A DNA stretch of 37,490 bases from an uncultured Clostridia bacterium (GTDB lineage: Bacteria > Bacillota > Clostridia > Oscillospirales > Oscillospiraceae): positions 1 through 37,490 of the forward strand of contig CAMWFH010000025.1 of the NCBI GenBank assembly GCA_947173485.1. The letters are read 5' to 3'. The position numbers were made by a program, and so were the translations under genes. The notes below the pieces were generated by a model, which ran no database searches, was not told the DNA's origin, and was given only the letters and a program-made list of their open reading frames with translations. Positions 15,640 through 23,615 of the stretch are shown in pieces; positions within the stretch are counted from its first letter, which is position 1; each line of letters begins with the position of its first letter.

Positions 15640-18195
15640 CTAACGGTAGTTGATATTGAGATCGGTCACATGGGAGACCGGACTGGTGTCAGTCCCCTCG
15701 GCCACAAGGCCGATATTCAGTGAGCGCAGGTTTTCCAGGCCGGAGAACACCTCCAGGCTTTGAAGAGGGTGTTGCCAGTCGGCAGCGTTGTACATACGCA
15801 GAGAGCGCAGACCCGTCAGGCCCCGCAGAGGCTCCAGACTGGCTGCCCGTCCGTTCACCGTCAGATCCTGCAGCTTGGTCAGACCGCTCAGGCCGCTGAG
15901 GTCGATGGCATAGGTCTTGTCATCATAATTGTAATTGTAGGGCAGGACCAGAGTGGTCAGCTTGGTCAGACCCGCCAGAGGGGCCGTGCTGGTGCAGGAG
16001 TCCGAGGCGACGCAATAGATCCCCAGGTCCCGCAGCTCCGTCAGCTTCTCCAGCCCCCGGAAGCTATCCAGGCCGATTTGAGAGCCATCATTATAAGGGT
16101 TGAAATTCAATGTCTGGAGTTTGACCGCGTTTTGCAGGAAAGTGAAGTCCTTCGCCGTGAAATTTCCATATAAGTACAGCTCCGTCAGCTTTGTCAGGTT
16201 TTGTAACGGAGAGAGGTCCTGCACATCGCCCAGGCTCAGGGACAGACTGGTCAGCTTGGGCATATTGGCAAGGGCACTGATGTCAGTCAGATCGGAATAC
16301 TCGTTGTTGTTCCCATTTACCGCTAGAGAGAGGTTTTTTAAGTCTGTCATCCCTGCCAGAGGGGCCAGGCTCTCCACATCCGCAGGCAGCTGAAGAATCT
16401 GCAGCTTGGTCAGCCCCGCCAGGGGGGAGATGTCCCGGACCACGACGGAAGATTGCCCGTTGCAATAAAGGTTCAGCTCTGTCAGCTCTGTCAGGCCGGC
16501 CACAAGGGAGAGGTCGATCTCCTCGATATCCGAGCCCAGCTGGAGATGGAGCTGGGTCAGCTTGGTCATCCCCCTCAGGAAGCCGAGGTCGTTGATCTGG
16601 TTGCGCCCGCCGTTGCAGTAGATCTGGGTCACATTGGTCAGACCGGATAGGCAGCTCAGGTCCGCCTCCGCCGAAACATTATAGAACTCCAGCGTTTTCA
16701 GGCCGGTCATGCCGGCCAGGAAGGAGTAGTCCTGGATGGCGGTGTTGTAGTAGTTGATCTGCTCCAGGCTGGTCAGTCCCGCCAGGGGGGAGAAGTCCTC
16801 CAGAGACGTGTTTTCCCGCAGGTCGATGTAGCGCAGCTCCGTCAGCCCTGCGATGGGGGACAGGTCGGTGATGTCGTTCCCCGGCAGGCGCAGCTGGGTC
16901 AGATTGATCATATATTTGAGGTCCACGATCTCCTCGTCGGTCAGGCCCATGTTCTCCAGATCCAGCTTTCGCAGGTCGGTGCTGTACTGCTCGCCCCGGA
17001 TGGTGATATAGGGCACCTCCGCCCTCTTCAGAGGGGCGCGGTCCTCTCCGGTGCTGCTGCTGTCAGGGACGCCGGGGATGTCGCCCCCCCGGTTGCCCAC
17101 AAAGACGCCGATGCCCACCGCCAGCACCAGCAGCGCCGCCACCGCGCCGATGATCAGGCCCAAAGGCTTTTTCCGGGCGGGGACAGGGGCCGGCACACCG
17201 CCGGCCACGGGCACCTCCACCAGCAGCTGGTTCTCGATGGCGTCCAAAAACTCGGCGGCGGACTGGAACCGGTCCTCCGGCTGGACGGCCAGGCCCTTCA
17301 GGATGGCCCGGTCCAGCCAGTCGGGGATGTCTATCCCGCATTGGGACACGGGGACCAGGGTATCCTGGTCCATCCGCTCCAGGCTCTCCGGCGGCAAGAA
17401 TCCGGTGAGGGCTGCGTAGAAGCAGGCGGCGCAGGAGTAGACGTCGGTATAGGGCCCCTGGCGGCCCCAGCGGATGTACTGCTCCTTGGGGGCGTAGCCC
17501 ACCTTCAGGATCACGTCCAGGCTCTTGGACTTATCCCCGATGGAGTACCGGGCGGAGCCGAAGTCCAAGAGCTTGACGTTGCCGTCCTTGGAGATGTAGA
17601 TATTGTCCGGGGTCACGTCCCGGTGGATGAAACCCTCGGCGTGGACTGCCGTCAGGGCCCGGAGGACGGGGATCATCACGTTCAGCGTCTCGTCTACGGA
17701 CACCTTGCCGCCGTTGTTGGCGATATACGACTTGAAGCTGACGCCCTCGATGTAGTCCATGACGAAGTAGGACGTGTCGTTCTCATCGAAGTAGCTGCTG
17801 ACGCCGGCGATGTTGGGGTGCCCGATGAACTTCGCCAGGGTCCGGGCCTCCTCCTGGAACCGCTCGGCCCCGTAGACGAAGTCCTCCGCCCGGGTGTCCA
17901 TCATGATGGACACGGTGGTCCCCTCTACACGGGTAGCCATCTCGCTGGGCATATACTCCTTGATGGCCACCCGGGCCTGGAGCTGGGTGTCGAAGGCCAC
18001 ATAGGTGATGCCGAAGCCGCCCTGGCCTAGGACCCGGCCTACGATATAGCGGCTGTTCAGCACTGTCCCCGCCCGGAGGGCCACCGGGAACTTCTGCACG
18101 TTGTCGTTTAGGTCAAAGCCGCAGTAAGGGCAGGGCTGGGACGGGTCCTCTATGTGCTGGAAACAGTTGTAGCAACGGATCTGGTCTGTCTGCAT
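15640..18195 (-). CDS. Zinc-ribbon Ser/Thr kinase with extracellular leucine-rich repeats
   Basis: This 851-residue receptor-like kinase has a zinc ribbon (Cys8, Cys11, Cys22, Cys25), a kinase domain (about 48-320) with GQGGFG (57-62), catalytic Lys79 in VAIKEY, HRDVTPDN (191-198, Thr in place of the usual catalytic-loop Lys) and DFG (211-213), then a TM helix (344-367). The outside part (about 395-851) holds around 17-19 leucine-rich repeats of the LxxLxxLxL type, internalin-like, with LAGLTKL consensus units. The catalytic-loop Lys-to-Thr change occurs in other Firmicutes kinases of this layout, so activity is likely. It is the only clear receptor kinase in the operon. It probably senses a surface or extracellular ligand through the LRR domain and phosphorylates the FHA adaptor or FHA fusions. 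The start ATG 18195 has AAAGGAG at a rather long spacing. Confidence 0.92.
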   Translation of the reverse strand: MQTDQIRCYNCFQHIEDPSQPCPYCGFDLNDNVQKFPVALRAGTVLNSRYIVGRVLGQGGFGITYVAFDTQLQARVAIKEYMPSEMATRVEGTTVSIMMDTRAEDFVYGAERFQEEARTLAKFIGHPNIAGVSSYFDENDTSYFVMDYIEGVSFKSYIANNGGKVSVDETLNVMIPVLRALTAVHAEGFIHRDVTPDNIYISKDGNVKLLDFGSARYSIGDKSKSLDVILKVGYAPKEQYIRWGRQGPYTDVYSCAACFYAALTGFLPPESLERMDQDTLVPVSQCGIDIPDWLDRAILKGLAVQPEDRFQSAAEFLDAIENQLLVEVPVAGGVPAPVPARKKPLGLIIGAVAALLVLAVGIGVFVGNRGGDIPGVPDSSSTGEDRAPLKRAEVPYITIRGEQYSTDLRKLDLENMGLTDEEIVDLKYMINLTQLRLPGNDITDLSPIAGLTELRYIDLRENTSLEDFSPLAGLTSLEQINYYNTAIQDYSFLAGMTGLKTLEFYNVSAEADLSCLSGLTNVTQIYCNGGRNQINDLGFLRGMTKLTQLHLQLGSDIEEIDLSLVAGLTELTELNLYCNGQSSVVVRDISPLAGLTKLQILQLPADVESLAPLAGMTDLKNLSLAVNGNNNEYSDLTDISALANMPKLTSLSLSLGDVQDLSPLQNLTKLTELYLYGNFTAKDFTFLQNAVKLQTLNFNPYNDGSQIGLDSFRGLEKLTELRDLGIYCVASDSCTSTAPLAGLTKLTTLVLPYNYNYDDKTYAIDLSGLSGLTKLQDLTVNGRAASLEPLRGLTGLRSLRMYNAADWQHPLQSLEVFSGLENLRSLNIGLVAEGTDTSPVSHVTDLNINYR

Positions 18196-18269
18196 GGTGT
18201 CTGGTCGCTCCTTTCAGATGGGCTGTCCTTGCCAGGGACGTGCGCCGGTATTTTCAGGATATCAGATCC

Positions 18270-18297
18270 AGGGCGGCACGAAAGACCGTGCCGCCCT
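18270..18297. other. GC-rich hairpin between lipoprotein and kinase genes
   Basis: AGGGCGGCACG (18270-18280) and CGTGCCGCCCT (18287-18297) form a perfect 11-bp stem with a 6-nt loop. On the minus strand no U-tract follows. It may attenuate transcription or stabilise mRNA ends between the lipoprotein and kinase genes. Confidence 0.5.
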
Positions 18298-18318
18298 GCT
18301 CTATTTCTGCCCTTGCGC

Positions 18319-19404
18319 TCACGCCAGCGCTTCGTAAGCCGTCAGCACCGCCCGGATAGCCTCCTTGTCACTGGCTTTTACAGTAAAGTCATGGCTGTAG
18401 TCGTCCCCCTCAAAGCGGACGATGGTCTCTGCGGAGTTGGCGATGGCCCAAAGCATCTCGATATCAGAGGAACCGTCTGTATCGATGTATTCCCAGACAT
18501 CGCCACCGCCGTTGTCTCGCACGATATCAAAATAGTTGAAGAACTTGTAGAACCGCTGTTCATCTGCGACGACCGTGACCTTTTTGAAGAACACCCAGTC
18601 ATCACCGGTATAGTTGAACAGCAGACGGACCCAGGCCCGGTCACCTTCCTGCCCTAGATAGGGCAGGACAAAGCAGCGGGTGGCGGCATCCCAGCTCCCG
18701 TCCGAGAAAAAGCGGAAAGCACTGGGATAGTAGAATTTCAGTCCCCGGACTCTGTCCTCCTCCAAACGCATCCCAGCCAGCAGCTTGGCGCCCTCGGCCT
18801 TTTTCAGCTCCTTCAGCTTTTCGGCGGCGGCGCTCAGGTCCCCGGCATTGGTGACCTTGGCCTGGTCGGCGGGGGAGAGGGCATCATAGGCGGTCTGGGC
18901 GGCATCGATGGCGTCCTTGCTGTCCATGCTCACCGCGCCGATGGCGCTGATCAGGCCGCTCACCTCGTTCACCCGCAGCCCGCTCAGGCTCTCCTTGGCG
19001 GCAGCCAGGTCGCCGGCGTTGGCCACCAGGGCCTGGACCTCTGCCGGGGCGGCGTCAAAGGCGGCCTGGGCGGCATCGATAGCGGCGCCGCTGTCCAGGG
19101 TCACCGCGCCGATGGCGGCGATCGCGTCCGAGATCTCCTTGGCCGCGCTCTCCAGCACCAGCTGCTCGTAGGCGGCCCGGGCGGCGGTCAGAGTCTCCTT
19201 GCCGTCCACCTGCTTCGCGTCGTCCTCGCTCAGCCCCGCCAGGGCGGCCTCCGCGGCGGCGATGGCGCTCTCACTGTCCAGGGTCACCGTGCCGATAGCG
19301 CCGATCTGCTCGTCTACCGCCTTGGCGGCCTCGCTCTTCCCGCAGGAGACCAGCGTCAGCAGCAGCGCCGCCGCGGCCAGGAGCACCAGCAGTTTCTTCT
19401 TCAT
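18319..19404 (-). CDS. Lipoprotein with three helical repeats and a C-terminal domain of unknown function
   Basis: The 361-residue product has a lipoprotein signal: MKKKLLVLLAAAALLLTLVSC with lipobox LVSC, so it should be anchored outside the membrane. Residues about 25-210 hold three repeats of about 60 residues, each with a core like AIGAVTLDS followed by an Ala-rich helix (AIDAAQAAFDA). The C-terminal part (about 215-361) is rich in aromatic and acidic residues and I do not recognise it. I prefer ATG 19404 to an in-frame TTG at 19410 because of spacing to GGAGGG. It lies between the XRE gene and the LRR kinase and is a candidate ligand-binding partner of the extracellular LRR, VWA or beta-helix domains. 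Confidence 0.82.
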   Translation of the reverse strand: MKKKLLVLLAAAALLLTLVSCGKSEAAKAVDEQIGAIGTVTLDSESAIAAAEAALAGLSEDDAKQVDGKETLTAARAAYEQLVLESAAKEISDAIAAIGAVTLDSGAAIDAAQAAFDAAPAEVQALVANAGDLAAAKESLSGLRVNEVSGLISAIGAVSMDSKDAIDAAQTAYDALSPADQAKVTNAGDLSAAAEKLKELKKAEGAKLLAGMRLEEDRVRGLKFYYPSAFRFFSDGSWDAATRCFVLPYLGQEGDRAWVRLLFNYTGDDWVFFKKVTVVADEQRFYKFFNYFDIVRDNGGGDVWEYIDTDGSSDIEMLWAIANSAETIVRFEGDDYSHDFTVKASDKEAIRAVLTAYEALA

Positions 19405-19437
19405 TTCCAATATCCCTCCATAAAGATCTTCGTTGCG

Positions 19438-19860
19438 CTAAAACAGCGTTTTCTCATTTTCGGCAAAGAGCCGGTCGTTGATATCCCCCAGAGGCGTATG
19501 GTGGAGGATCCCATGGATCAGGATGGCGTCCCGTTTGATCTTGGGATACATCTGGGCATAGCCGACCTCCTTGAGCATCTGCTGGGTCTCCTCCAGTGTG
19601 GCCTCCAGGCCGATGCAGATGCACAGCAGGCGGTCCCGGGAGGGCTTGCGCCTTCCAGAAAAGACCTGGTGGAGGTAGACCTCGCTCATGCCCGCCCGCC
19701 GGGCCAACTCCGCCTTGGTGATGTCCTTTTGCTTGTAGGCAGCCGCCAGGCAGGCGGATATGTTCGTCTCCTTGAAAAGTGCCTGGTGTTTGTGGATATA
19801 GGCGCCCAGATCGGGATCCATCAACTCTTTATCCAATTCACTGGTGGGTCTTTCCTTCAT
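19438..19860 (-). CDS. XRE-family helix-turn-helix regulator
   Basis: This 140-residue protein is the first gene of the leftward signalling operon. A helix-turn-helix is visible at about 48-75 (ITKAELARRAGMSEVYLHQVFSGRRKPS in sense, with the ARRAGMS turn). The C-terminal part (LEETQQMLKEVGYAQMYPKIKRDAILIHGI) matches, from memory, a group of XRE proteins found next to Ser/Thr kinases in gut Clostridia. The start ATG 19860 follows GGGGGAAGAGGG; an open frame continues upstream without a good start. Its promoter at 19909-19937 lies in the 113-bp region shared with the rightward kinase operon, so it may control both. Direct phosphorylation by a kinase of the island is possible. Confidence 0.85.
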   Translation of the reverse strand: MKERPTSELDKELMDPDLGAYIHKHQALFKETNISACLAAAYKQKDITKAELARRAGMSEVYLHQVFSGRRKPSRDRLLCICIGLEATLEETQQMLKEVGYAQMYPKIKRDAILIHGILHHTPLGDINDRLFAENEKTLF

Positions 19861-19908
19861 ATGTGCCCTCTTCCCCCCTTTACTTTCCTGGCGAAGCCGT
19901 ATATACTG

Positions 19909-19937
19909 ATCATACAAGATTTGACTGCCAGATACAA
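19909..19937 (-). promoter_or_regulatory. Promoter of the leftward signalling operon
   Basis: On the minus strand: TTGTAT (plus-strand 19932-19937), a 17-bp spacer and TATGAT (19909-19914). The -10 box matches 5 of 6; the -35 box is weak. It lies about 50 bp from the XRE start. Confidence 0.55.
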
Positions 19938-19973
19938 TATGCGGGCTGCATAGTGTCGTAAATTTTGGTCGGG

Positions 19974-20681
19974 GTGAGGGATATCTATACTTGGTTTTTA
20001 GAGGCATTGGCTTCCGAATTTGAAGAGGTACGCATCTTGAAGCAGAGCGAGCGGGGCAGCGTCCGGCTCCTCTCCCATAAGCAGACCCGGCAGCGTTTCA
20101 TCCTCCGCCGCTTCACCGGCAGCCCGGAGGTCTACCAGCGCCTGCTGGGCTGCTCCTGCCGCTATCTGCCCCAGACCCTGGAGGTGGTGGAGCGGGACGG
20201 GGAGACGGTGGTCCTGGAGGAATTCATCGAGGGCGACACCCTCCGCTTCCTGCTGGAGGGGGCGCTGCTGTCGGTGAAGGAGACCCGGGCCATCGTGCGC
20301 CAGCTCTGCCAGGCCCTGTGGGTCCTCCACTCCATGGCGGCGGTCCACCGGGACATCAAGCCGGAGAACGTGATCATCCGGGGGACGGACGCCGTCCTGA
20401 TCGACTTCGACGCCGCCCGCCTCCACAAGCCGGCCCACGAGGCCGACACCACCATCCTGGGCACCACCGGCTTCGCCGCCCCGGAGCAGTACGGCCTGAG
20501 CCAGTCAGATGTCCGAACGGATATCTATGCCCTGGGGGTGCTGATGAACGTGATGCTCACCGGGGAACACCCATCGAAACGGCTGGCCGATGGCCGGATG
20601 GGCCGGATCGTGGAGCACTGTACCCGGGTGAACCCGGCCAAGCGCTATGAGGATGTGCTGCACCTGATGGAGGCACTGTGA
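19974..20681 (+). CDS. Small Ser/Thr protein kinase with altered catalytic residues
   Basis: This 235-residue soluble kinase has a reduced N-lobe (ERGSVRLLSHK, no proper glycine loop). Arg45 in ILRRF stands where the ATP-binding Lys would be. The catalytic loop HRDIKPEN (125-132) is canonical. The metal-binding DFG reads DFD (144-146), followed by TTGFAAPEQYG (near 168-178) as the activation and P+1 segment and a compact C-lobe. No TM helix is seen. The start is unsure: GTG 19974 matches the family N-terminus (xDIYTWFLEAL) but has no clear ribosome site; TTG 19965 is the alternative. It is divergent from the XRE gene. Its TGA overlaps the ATG of the beta-helix gene by one base, so it is co-transcribed with the two zinc-ribbon membrane proteins. 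Confidence 0.87.
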   Translation: MRDIYTWFLEALASEFEEVRILKQSERGSVRLLSHKQTRQRFILRRFTGSPEVYQRLLGCSCRYLPQTLEVVERDGETVVLEEFIEGDTLRFLLEGALLSVKETRAIVRQLCQALWVLHSMAAVHRDIKPENVIIRGTDAVLIDFDAARLHKPAHEADTTILGTTGFAAPEQYGLSQSDVRTDIYALGVLMNVMLTGEHPSKRLADGRMGRIVEHCTRVNPAKRYEDVLHLMEAL

Positions 20682-21940
20682 TGGACGGGATGAGAAAGGC
20701 CTGCCCCTACTGCGGCGCGTCCCTGCCGGAGGAGGCCGCCTTCTGCCCCTACTGCGCCCGGAGCGTCAGCCAGCGGCGGGAGATCCTGCCCCGCCGGTGG
20801 ATGCCGGTGCGGGCCCTGCGCGCCGTCCTGCTCCTCCTGCTGGCCCTGGCGGCGGGGCTGACGCTCTGGCACTGTACCCGGCCCAAGGTCTACGACAACG
20901 GCACCGCCGAGATCGTCTATACCGACAAGGACGGGCGCTACCAGCTGCTGCTCAACTTCTTCGGGGACCGGTTCCAGCCCATGACCGACTACGCCGAGAA
21001 GGTGGAGGAGGGGACCACCTCCAACAAGCCCTCCCGGCTGCTGGTCAACCATGTGGACAGCGGCGTCAACGCCAAGGAGGCCTTCCGCCGGAAGGTGGAG
21101 GACGTCACGGTGGAGTTTCTGCGCCCCGGTGGCCCCGAACCCTGGCAGTCCTCCGGGCCCGCCATCTCGGACTACGACCAGGAGGCCGCCTACCGGACCA
21201 TCCTGACCTATACCGACCGCAGCGGCGACATGGAGCTGCGGTGGACCATCCGCATGAAAAACGGTGACATCATCCGCCTGTATCAGCGGATGGAGCTGGG
21301 GGTGATCCCCACCCGGCACTTCTACCCGGAGGACATGCCCATGGAGACCCTGGAGGACCTCCAGGCCCTGGTGGATACAGTCAACGAGACCATCCCCGCC
21401 AACGTCATCGTCTACCTCCATCTGCCCGCCGTGACCTATGAGGGCAGTCTGGCGCTGGCGGAGCGGTCCATGAATCTGGTGGGCAGCGAGGGACCGGACG
21501 GGACTCGGACCACCTTCACCGGGACCCTCCAGGCCACGGCCCGGAGGGGCTACATCTGCCAGTTCAAGGGTCTGGACTTCGCGGGAGACGGAGAGGGCGT
21601 GGGCGTGTCCGCCGCTGCCCGAATCAACTTCCGGGACTGCCGCTTCGCCGGGTGGCGCACTGGTGTGCTGTGCTACGGCCAGTCTTGGGTCAACGCTAAG
21701 GACTGTACCTTTGAGGACAATACCGTCGGGTTCCACTTCAATGCCACCGGGGAAAACGCCAACGACCATATGTACAGCGGCAACCTGTTCCTCCGCAACA
21801 GCACCGCCGTGCTGCTGGAGAACGTCCCCGGCAATGAGCAGGCCCTGTATTTCGAGGGCACCCGCTTCTCCAGGAACGGGACCGATATCGACGACCGGTG
21901 CGGCCACGAGACGGACATCTCCCAGGCGATCTTTGAGTGA
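20681..21940 (+). CDS. Zinc-ribbon - TM - extracellular beta-helix protein (copy 1)
   Basis: The 419-residue product starts with a zinc ribbon (CPYC at 8-11 and CPYC at 22-25), then a basic stretch and a TM helix (about 45-64). With no cleavable signal, the ribbon should stay inside and the rest outside. Residues about 70-230 form a domain I do not recognise. Residues about 235-419 look like a right-handed parallel beta-helix, with turns such as INFRDCRFAGWRTGVLCYG, VNAKDCTFEDNTVGFHFNA and LFLRNSTAVLLENV, ending in TDIDDRCG. It starts on the TGA of the small kinase (TGATG). It is a paralogue of the next gene. Beta-helix folds bind or cleave polysaccharide; no catalytic residues are clear, so I call it a binding module. 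Confidence 0.83.
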   Translation: MDGMRKACPYCGASLPEEAAFCPYCARSVSQRREILPRRWMPVRALRAVLLLLLALAAGLTLWHCTRPKVYDNGTAEIVYTDKDGRYQLLLNFFGDRFQPMTDYAEKVEEGTTSNKPSRLLVNHVDSGVNAKEAFRRKVEDVTVEFLRPGGPEPWQSSGPAISDYDQEAAYRTILTYTDRSGDMELRWTIRMKNGDIIRLYQRMELGVIPTRHFYPEDMPMETLEDLQALVDTVNETIPANVIVYLHLPAVTYEGSLALAERSMNLVGSEGPDGTRTTFTGTLQATARRGYICQFKGLDFAGDGEGVGVSAAARINFRDCRFAGWRTGVLCYGQSWVNAKDCTFEDNTVGFHFNATGENANDHMYSGNLFLRNSTAVLLENVPGNEQALYFEGTRFSRNGTDIDDRCGHETDISQAIFE

Positions 21941-21956
21941 GAGGGATAGAGGCACT

Positions 21957-23222
21957 ATGTCAGAAATGAAAAAATGCCCCCACTGCGGGGCGGCGCTGCC
22001 AGAGGCGGCGGCCTTCTGTCCCCACTGTGCCCAAGGCGTCCGGCTGCGCAAAGAGGCAAGGCCGCCCAGGCTGTGGGGGCGGTCCCTGCGGCCCGTCCTG
22101 GTCATTTTGGCGGCGCTCCTGGCAGCCGGGGCATATCGGTATGGGGCCCGGCCCCAGGTGCTGGACCCGGGCGGGGCGGAGCTGCGCTACACCCTGGACG
22201 GGACCGAGTATCAGATCGTGGTGGGCTGGATCGACGACCGCTTTGAGGGGGCGCAGACGGTGTATCAGCCGGTGGAGGAACGGGAGATGCTCTACACCTT
22301 CCCCCAGTGCCTCTACATCAACGACCCGGCCAATGGGGCCGATGCCCGGGAGCCCTTTTTGGAGCGGGTGGAGCGAATCACTGCCCGGTTCGTCCAAACA
22401 GATGACGAGGACCAGCCCTGGACCTGCGATGAGCCTATCCCCCAGCCGGACTACGCCCCCGGCGCCGTCCGGGTGGCCAGCATCCACTTCACCGCCTGGA
22501 GCGGGGAGGGGGATATGGTCTGGGAGATCGAGATGAAAAACGGCGACCTGCTTTGTCTGCGGCAGCACTTTGTGGCCCAGCCCTATCAGATTCTGCGCTT
22601 CACCTCGGAGGATACCCCCATGGACACCATCGAGGAGCTGCAAGCCCTGGTGGACAGCATCCCGGACCGTCTGTCCAGCAAATACACCGGGGTGGAGATC
22701 ACCCTGCCCCCGGTGCGGTATGAGGGGGGCCTGGCGGTGGACGGCTTCAATGTGACCATTTACGGCAGCGAGGACGAGGCGGGGGGCCGTACCAGCTTTA
22801 CCGGCCCCGTCCGGGTGACGGGCTGGAAGATGAGGATATCCTACTTGGAGGGAATCGATATCTTAGGCCCCGGCGAGGGGGTAGGCGTCTCCGCCTCCGC
22901 CCGGCTCCACCTGACGGGCTGCCGGGTGGCCGGGTGGCGGACCGGCGTGCTGGCCTATGGGAGCGATGTGTGGATCAACCTGCGGGGATGTACCGTGGAG
23001 GACAACGAGGTGGGCTTCCACTTCAACGCCACCGGCTGCTCGGTCTCCCACTCCATCTATGACGATGACCTCTTCCGGCGCAACGGCACGGCCGTCCTGC
23101 TGGAGCAGGTCCCCGATGTGGAGTCCCTCTCCTTCCCCGGCTGCCGCTTTACGGAAAACGGCACGGACATTGACGATCGGTGCGGCCAGACGGTGGACCT
23201 GGAGGGAGCAGTGTTTGAATAG
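21957..23222 (+). CDS. Zinc-ribbon - TM - extracellular beta-helix protein (copy 2)
   Basis: This 421-residue paralogue of the preceding gene has the same order: zinc ribbon (CPHC at 7-10 and CPHC at 21-24), TM helix (about 44-60), middle domain with the shared WEIEMKNGD/LQALVDS pattern, and a C-terminal beta-helix (RLHLTGCRVAGWRTGVLAYG, LRGCTVEDNEVGFHFNATG) ending in TDIDDRCG. ATG 21957 lies 16 bp after the previous stop; the frame is open upstream inside copy 1 but that part is out of register with any domain. The duplicates have diverged in the middle domain and kept the beta-helix tips. A strong terminator follows and ends the rightward operon. Confidence 0.84.
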   Translation: MSEMKKCPHCGAALPEAAAFCPHCAQGVRLRKEARPPRLWGRSLRPVLVILAALLAAGAYRYGARPQVLDPGGAELRYTLDGTEYQIVVGWIDDRFEGAQTVYQPVEEREMLYTFPQCLYINDPANGADAREPFLERVERITARFVQTDDEDQPWTCDEPIPQPDYAPGAVRVASIHFTAWSGEGDMVWEIEMKNGDLLCLRQHFVAQPYQILRFTSEDTPMDTIEELQALVDSIPDRLSSKYTGVEITLPPVRYEGGLAVDGFNVTIYGSEDEAGGRTSFTGPVRVTGWKMRISYLEGIDILGPGEGVGVSASARLHLTGCRVAGWRTGVLAYGSDVWINLRGCTVEDNEVGFHFNATGCSVSHSIYDDDLFRRNGTAVLLEQVPDVESLSFPGCRFTENGTDIDDRCGQTVDLEGAVFE

Positions 23223-23224
23223 AG

Positions 23225-23262
23225 AAAGTCCTTGGGTCTCAAACGAGATCCAAGGACTTTTT
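23225..23262 (+). terminator. Intrinsic terminator of the rightward kinase operon
   Basis: AAAGTCCTTGG (23225-23235) plus GTCTC pairs with GAGAT plus CCAAGGACTTT (to 23260) around AAAC. The stem has 16 bp with one G-U wobble and ends in a T5 run. Confidence 0.92.
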
Positions 23263-23378
23263 GACAAAAGGCCCTGCGGGCCCCCTCAGCCGTCTACGAG
23301 GGAGAAACCGATGCGCTTGCAGCCGCGCCAGCTTCCGTGCCTCCACTGCCTTTCTCCTGTTCTGGGTCAGCTTATGGG

Positions 23379-23615
23379 TCAAAGCCGTATAGCACTGCCA
23401 CAGTAAGGTTCGTCTGCTTCAAAAGCTTCAGCCTCTCGACTGATCTCCTCTGGAGACTTTCCGGCAAAATATTCTTGCTGCCAACGGGTATAGTCAAATC
23501 TTTCACGGATGACCGTAGCGACAAAACGCTCCGCTTCCACAACGCCCAACTGCTCCATCAAACACTTCATTCCTTTACTCATGATCTCAGCTGTACTGGG
23601 AGCCATATCATCCAT
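23379..23615 (-). CDS. Antitoxin-like partner of the PIN protein
   Basis: This 78-residue protein starts inside the PIN gene with an 8-bp overlap, so the two are translationally coupled. It is acidic and helical, with a conserved-looking core MEQLGVVEAERFVATVIRERFDYTRWQQEYF (split across two helices). I recall similar small proteins beside PIN genes in Firmicutes, but there is no classical DNA-binding motif that I can name. Order is toxin first, antitoxin second. I infer that it neutralises the PIN protein. It is more AT-rich than the island next to it. Confidence 0.7.
   Translation of the reverse strand: MDDMAPSTAEIMSKGMKCLMEQLGVVEAERFVATVIRERFDYTRWQQEYFAGKSPEEISREAEAFEADEPYCGSAIRL

Noticed and set aside
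10573..19404. Type VI secretion regulatory cluster
   Set aside because: Kinase, PP2C and FHA genes recall that regulation, but no sheath, baseplate, Hcp, VgrG or ClpV genes are present and the organism appears Gram-positive.
23239..23400. A Lys/Arg-rich minus-strand open frame of about 50 codons between the terminator and the antitoxin gene
   Set aside because: It has no start codon with a ribosome site, overlaps the antitoxin 3' end and the terminator, and shows no domain. It could be a gene remnant, but I cannot support it.
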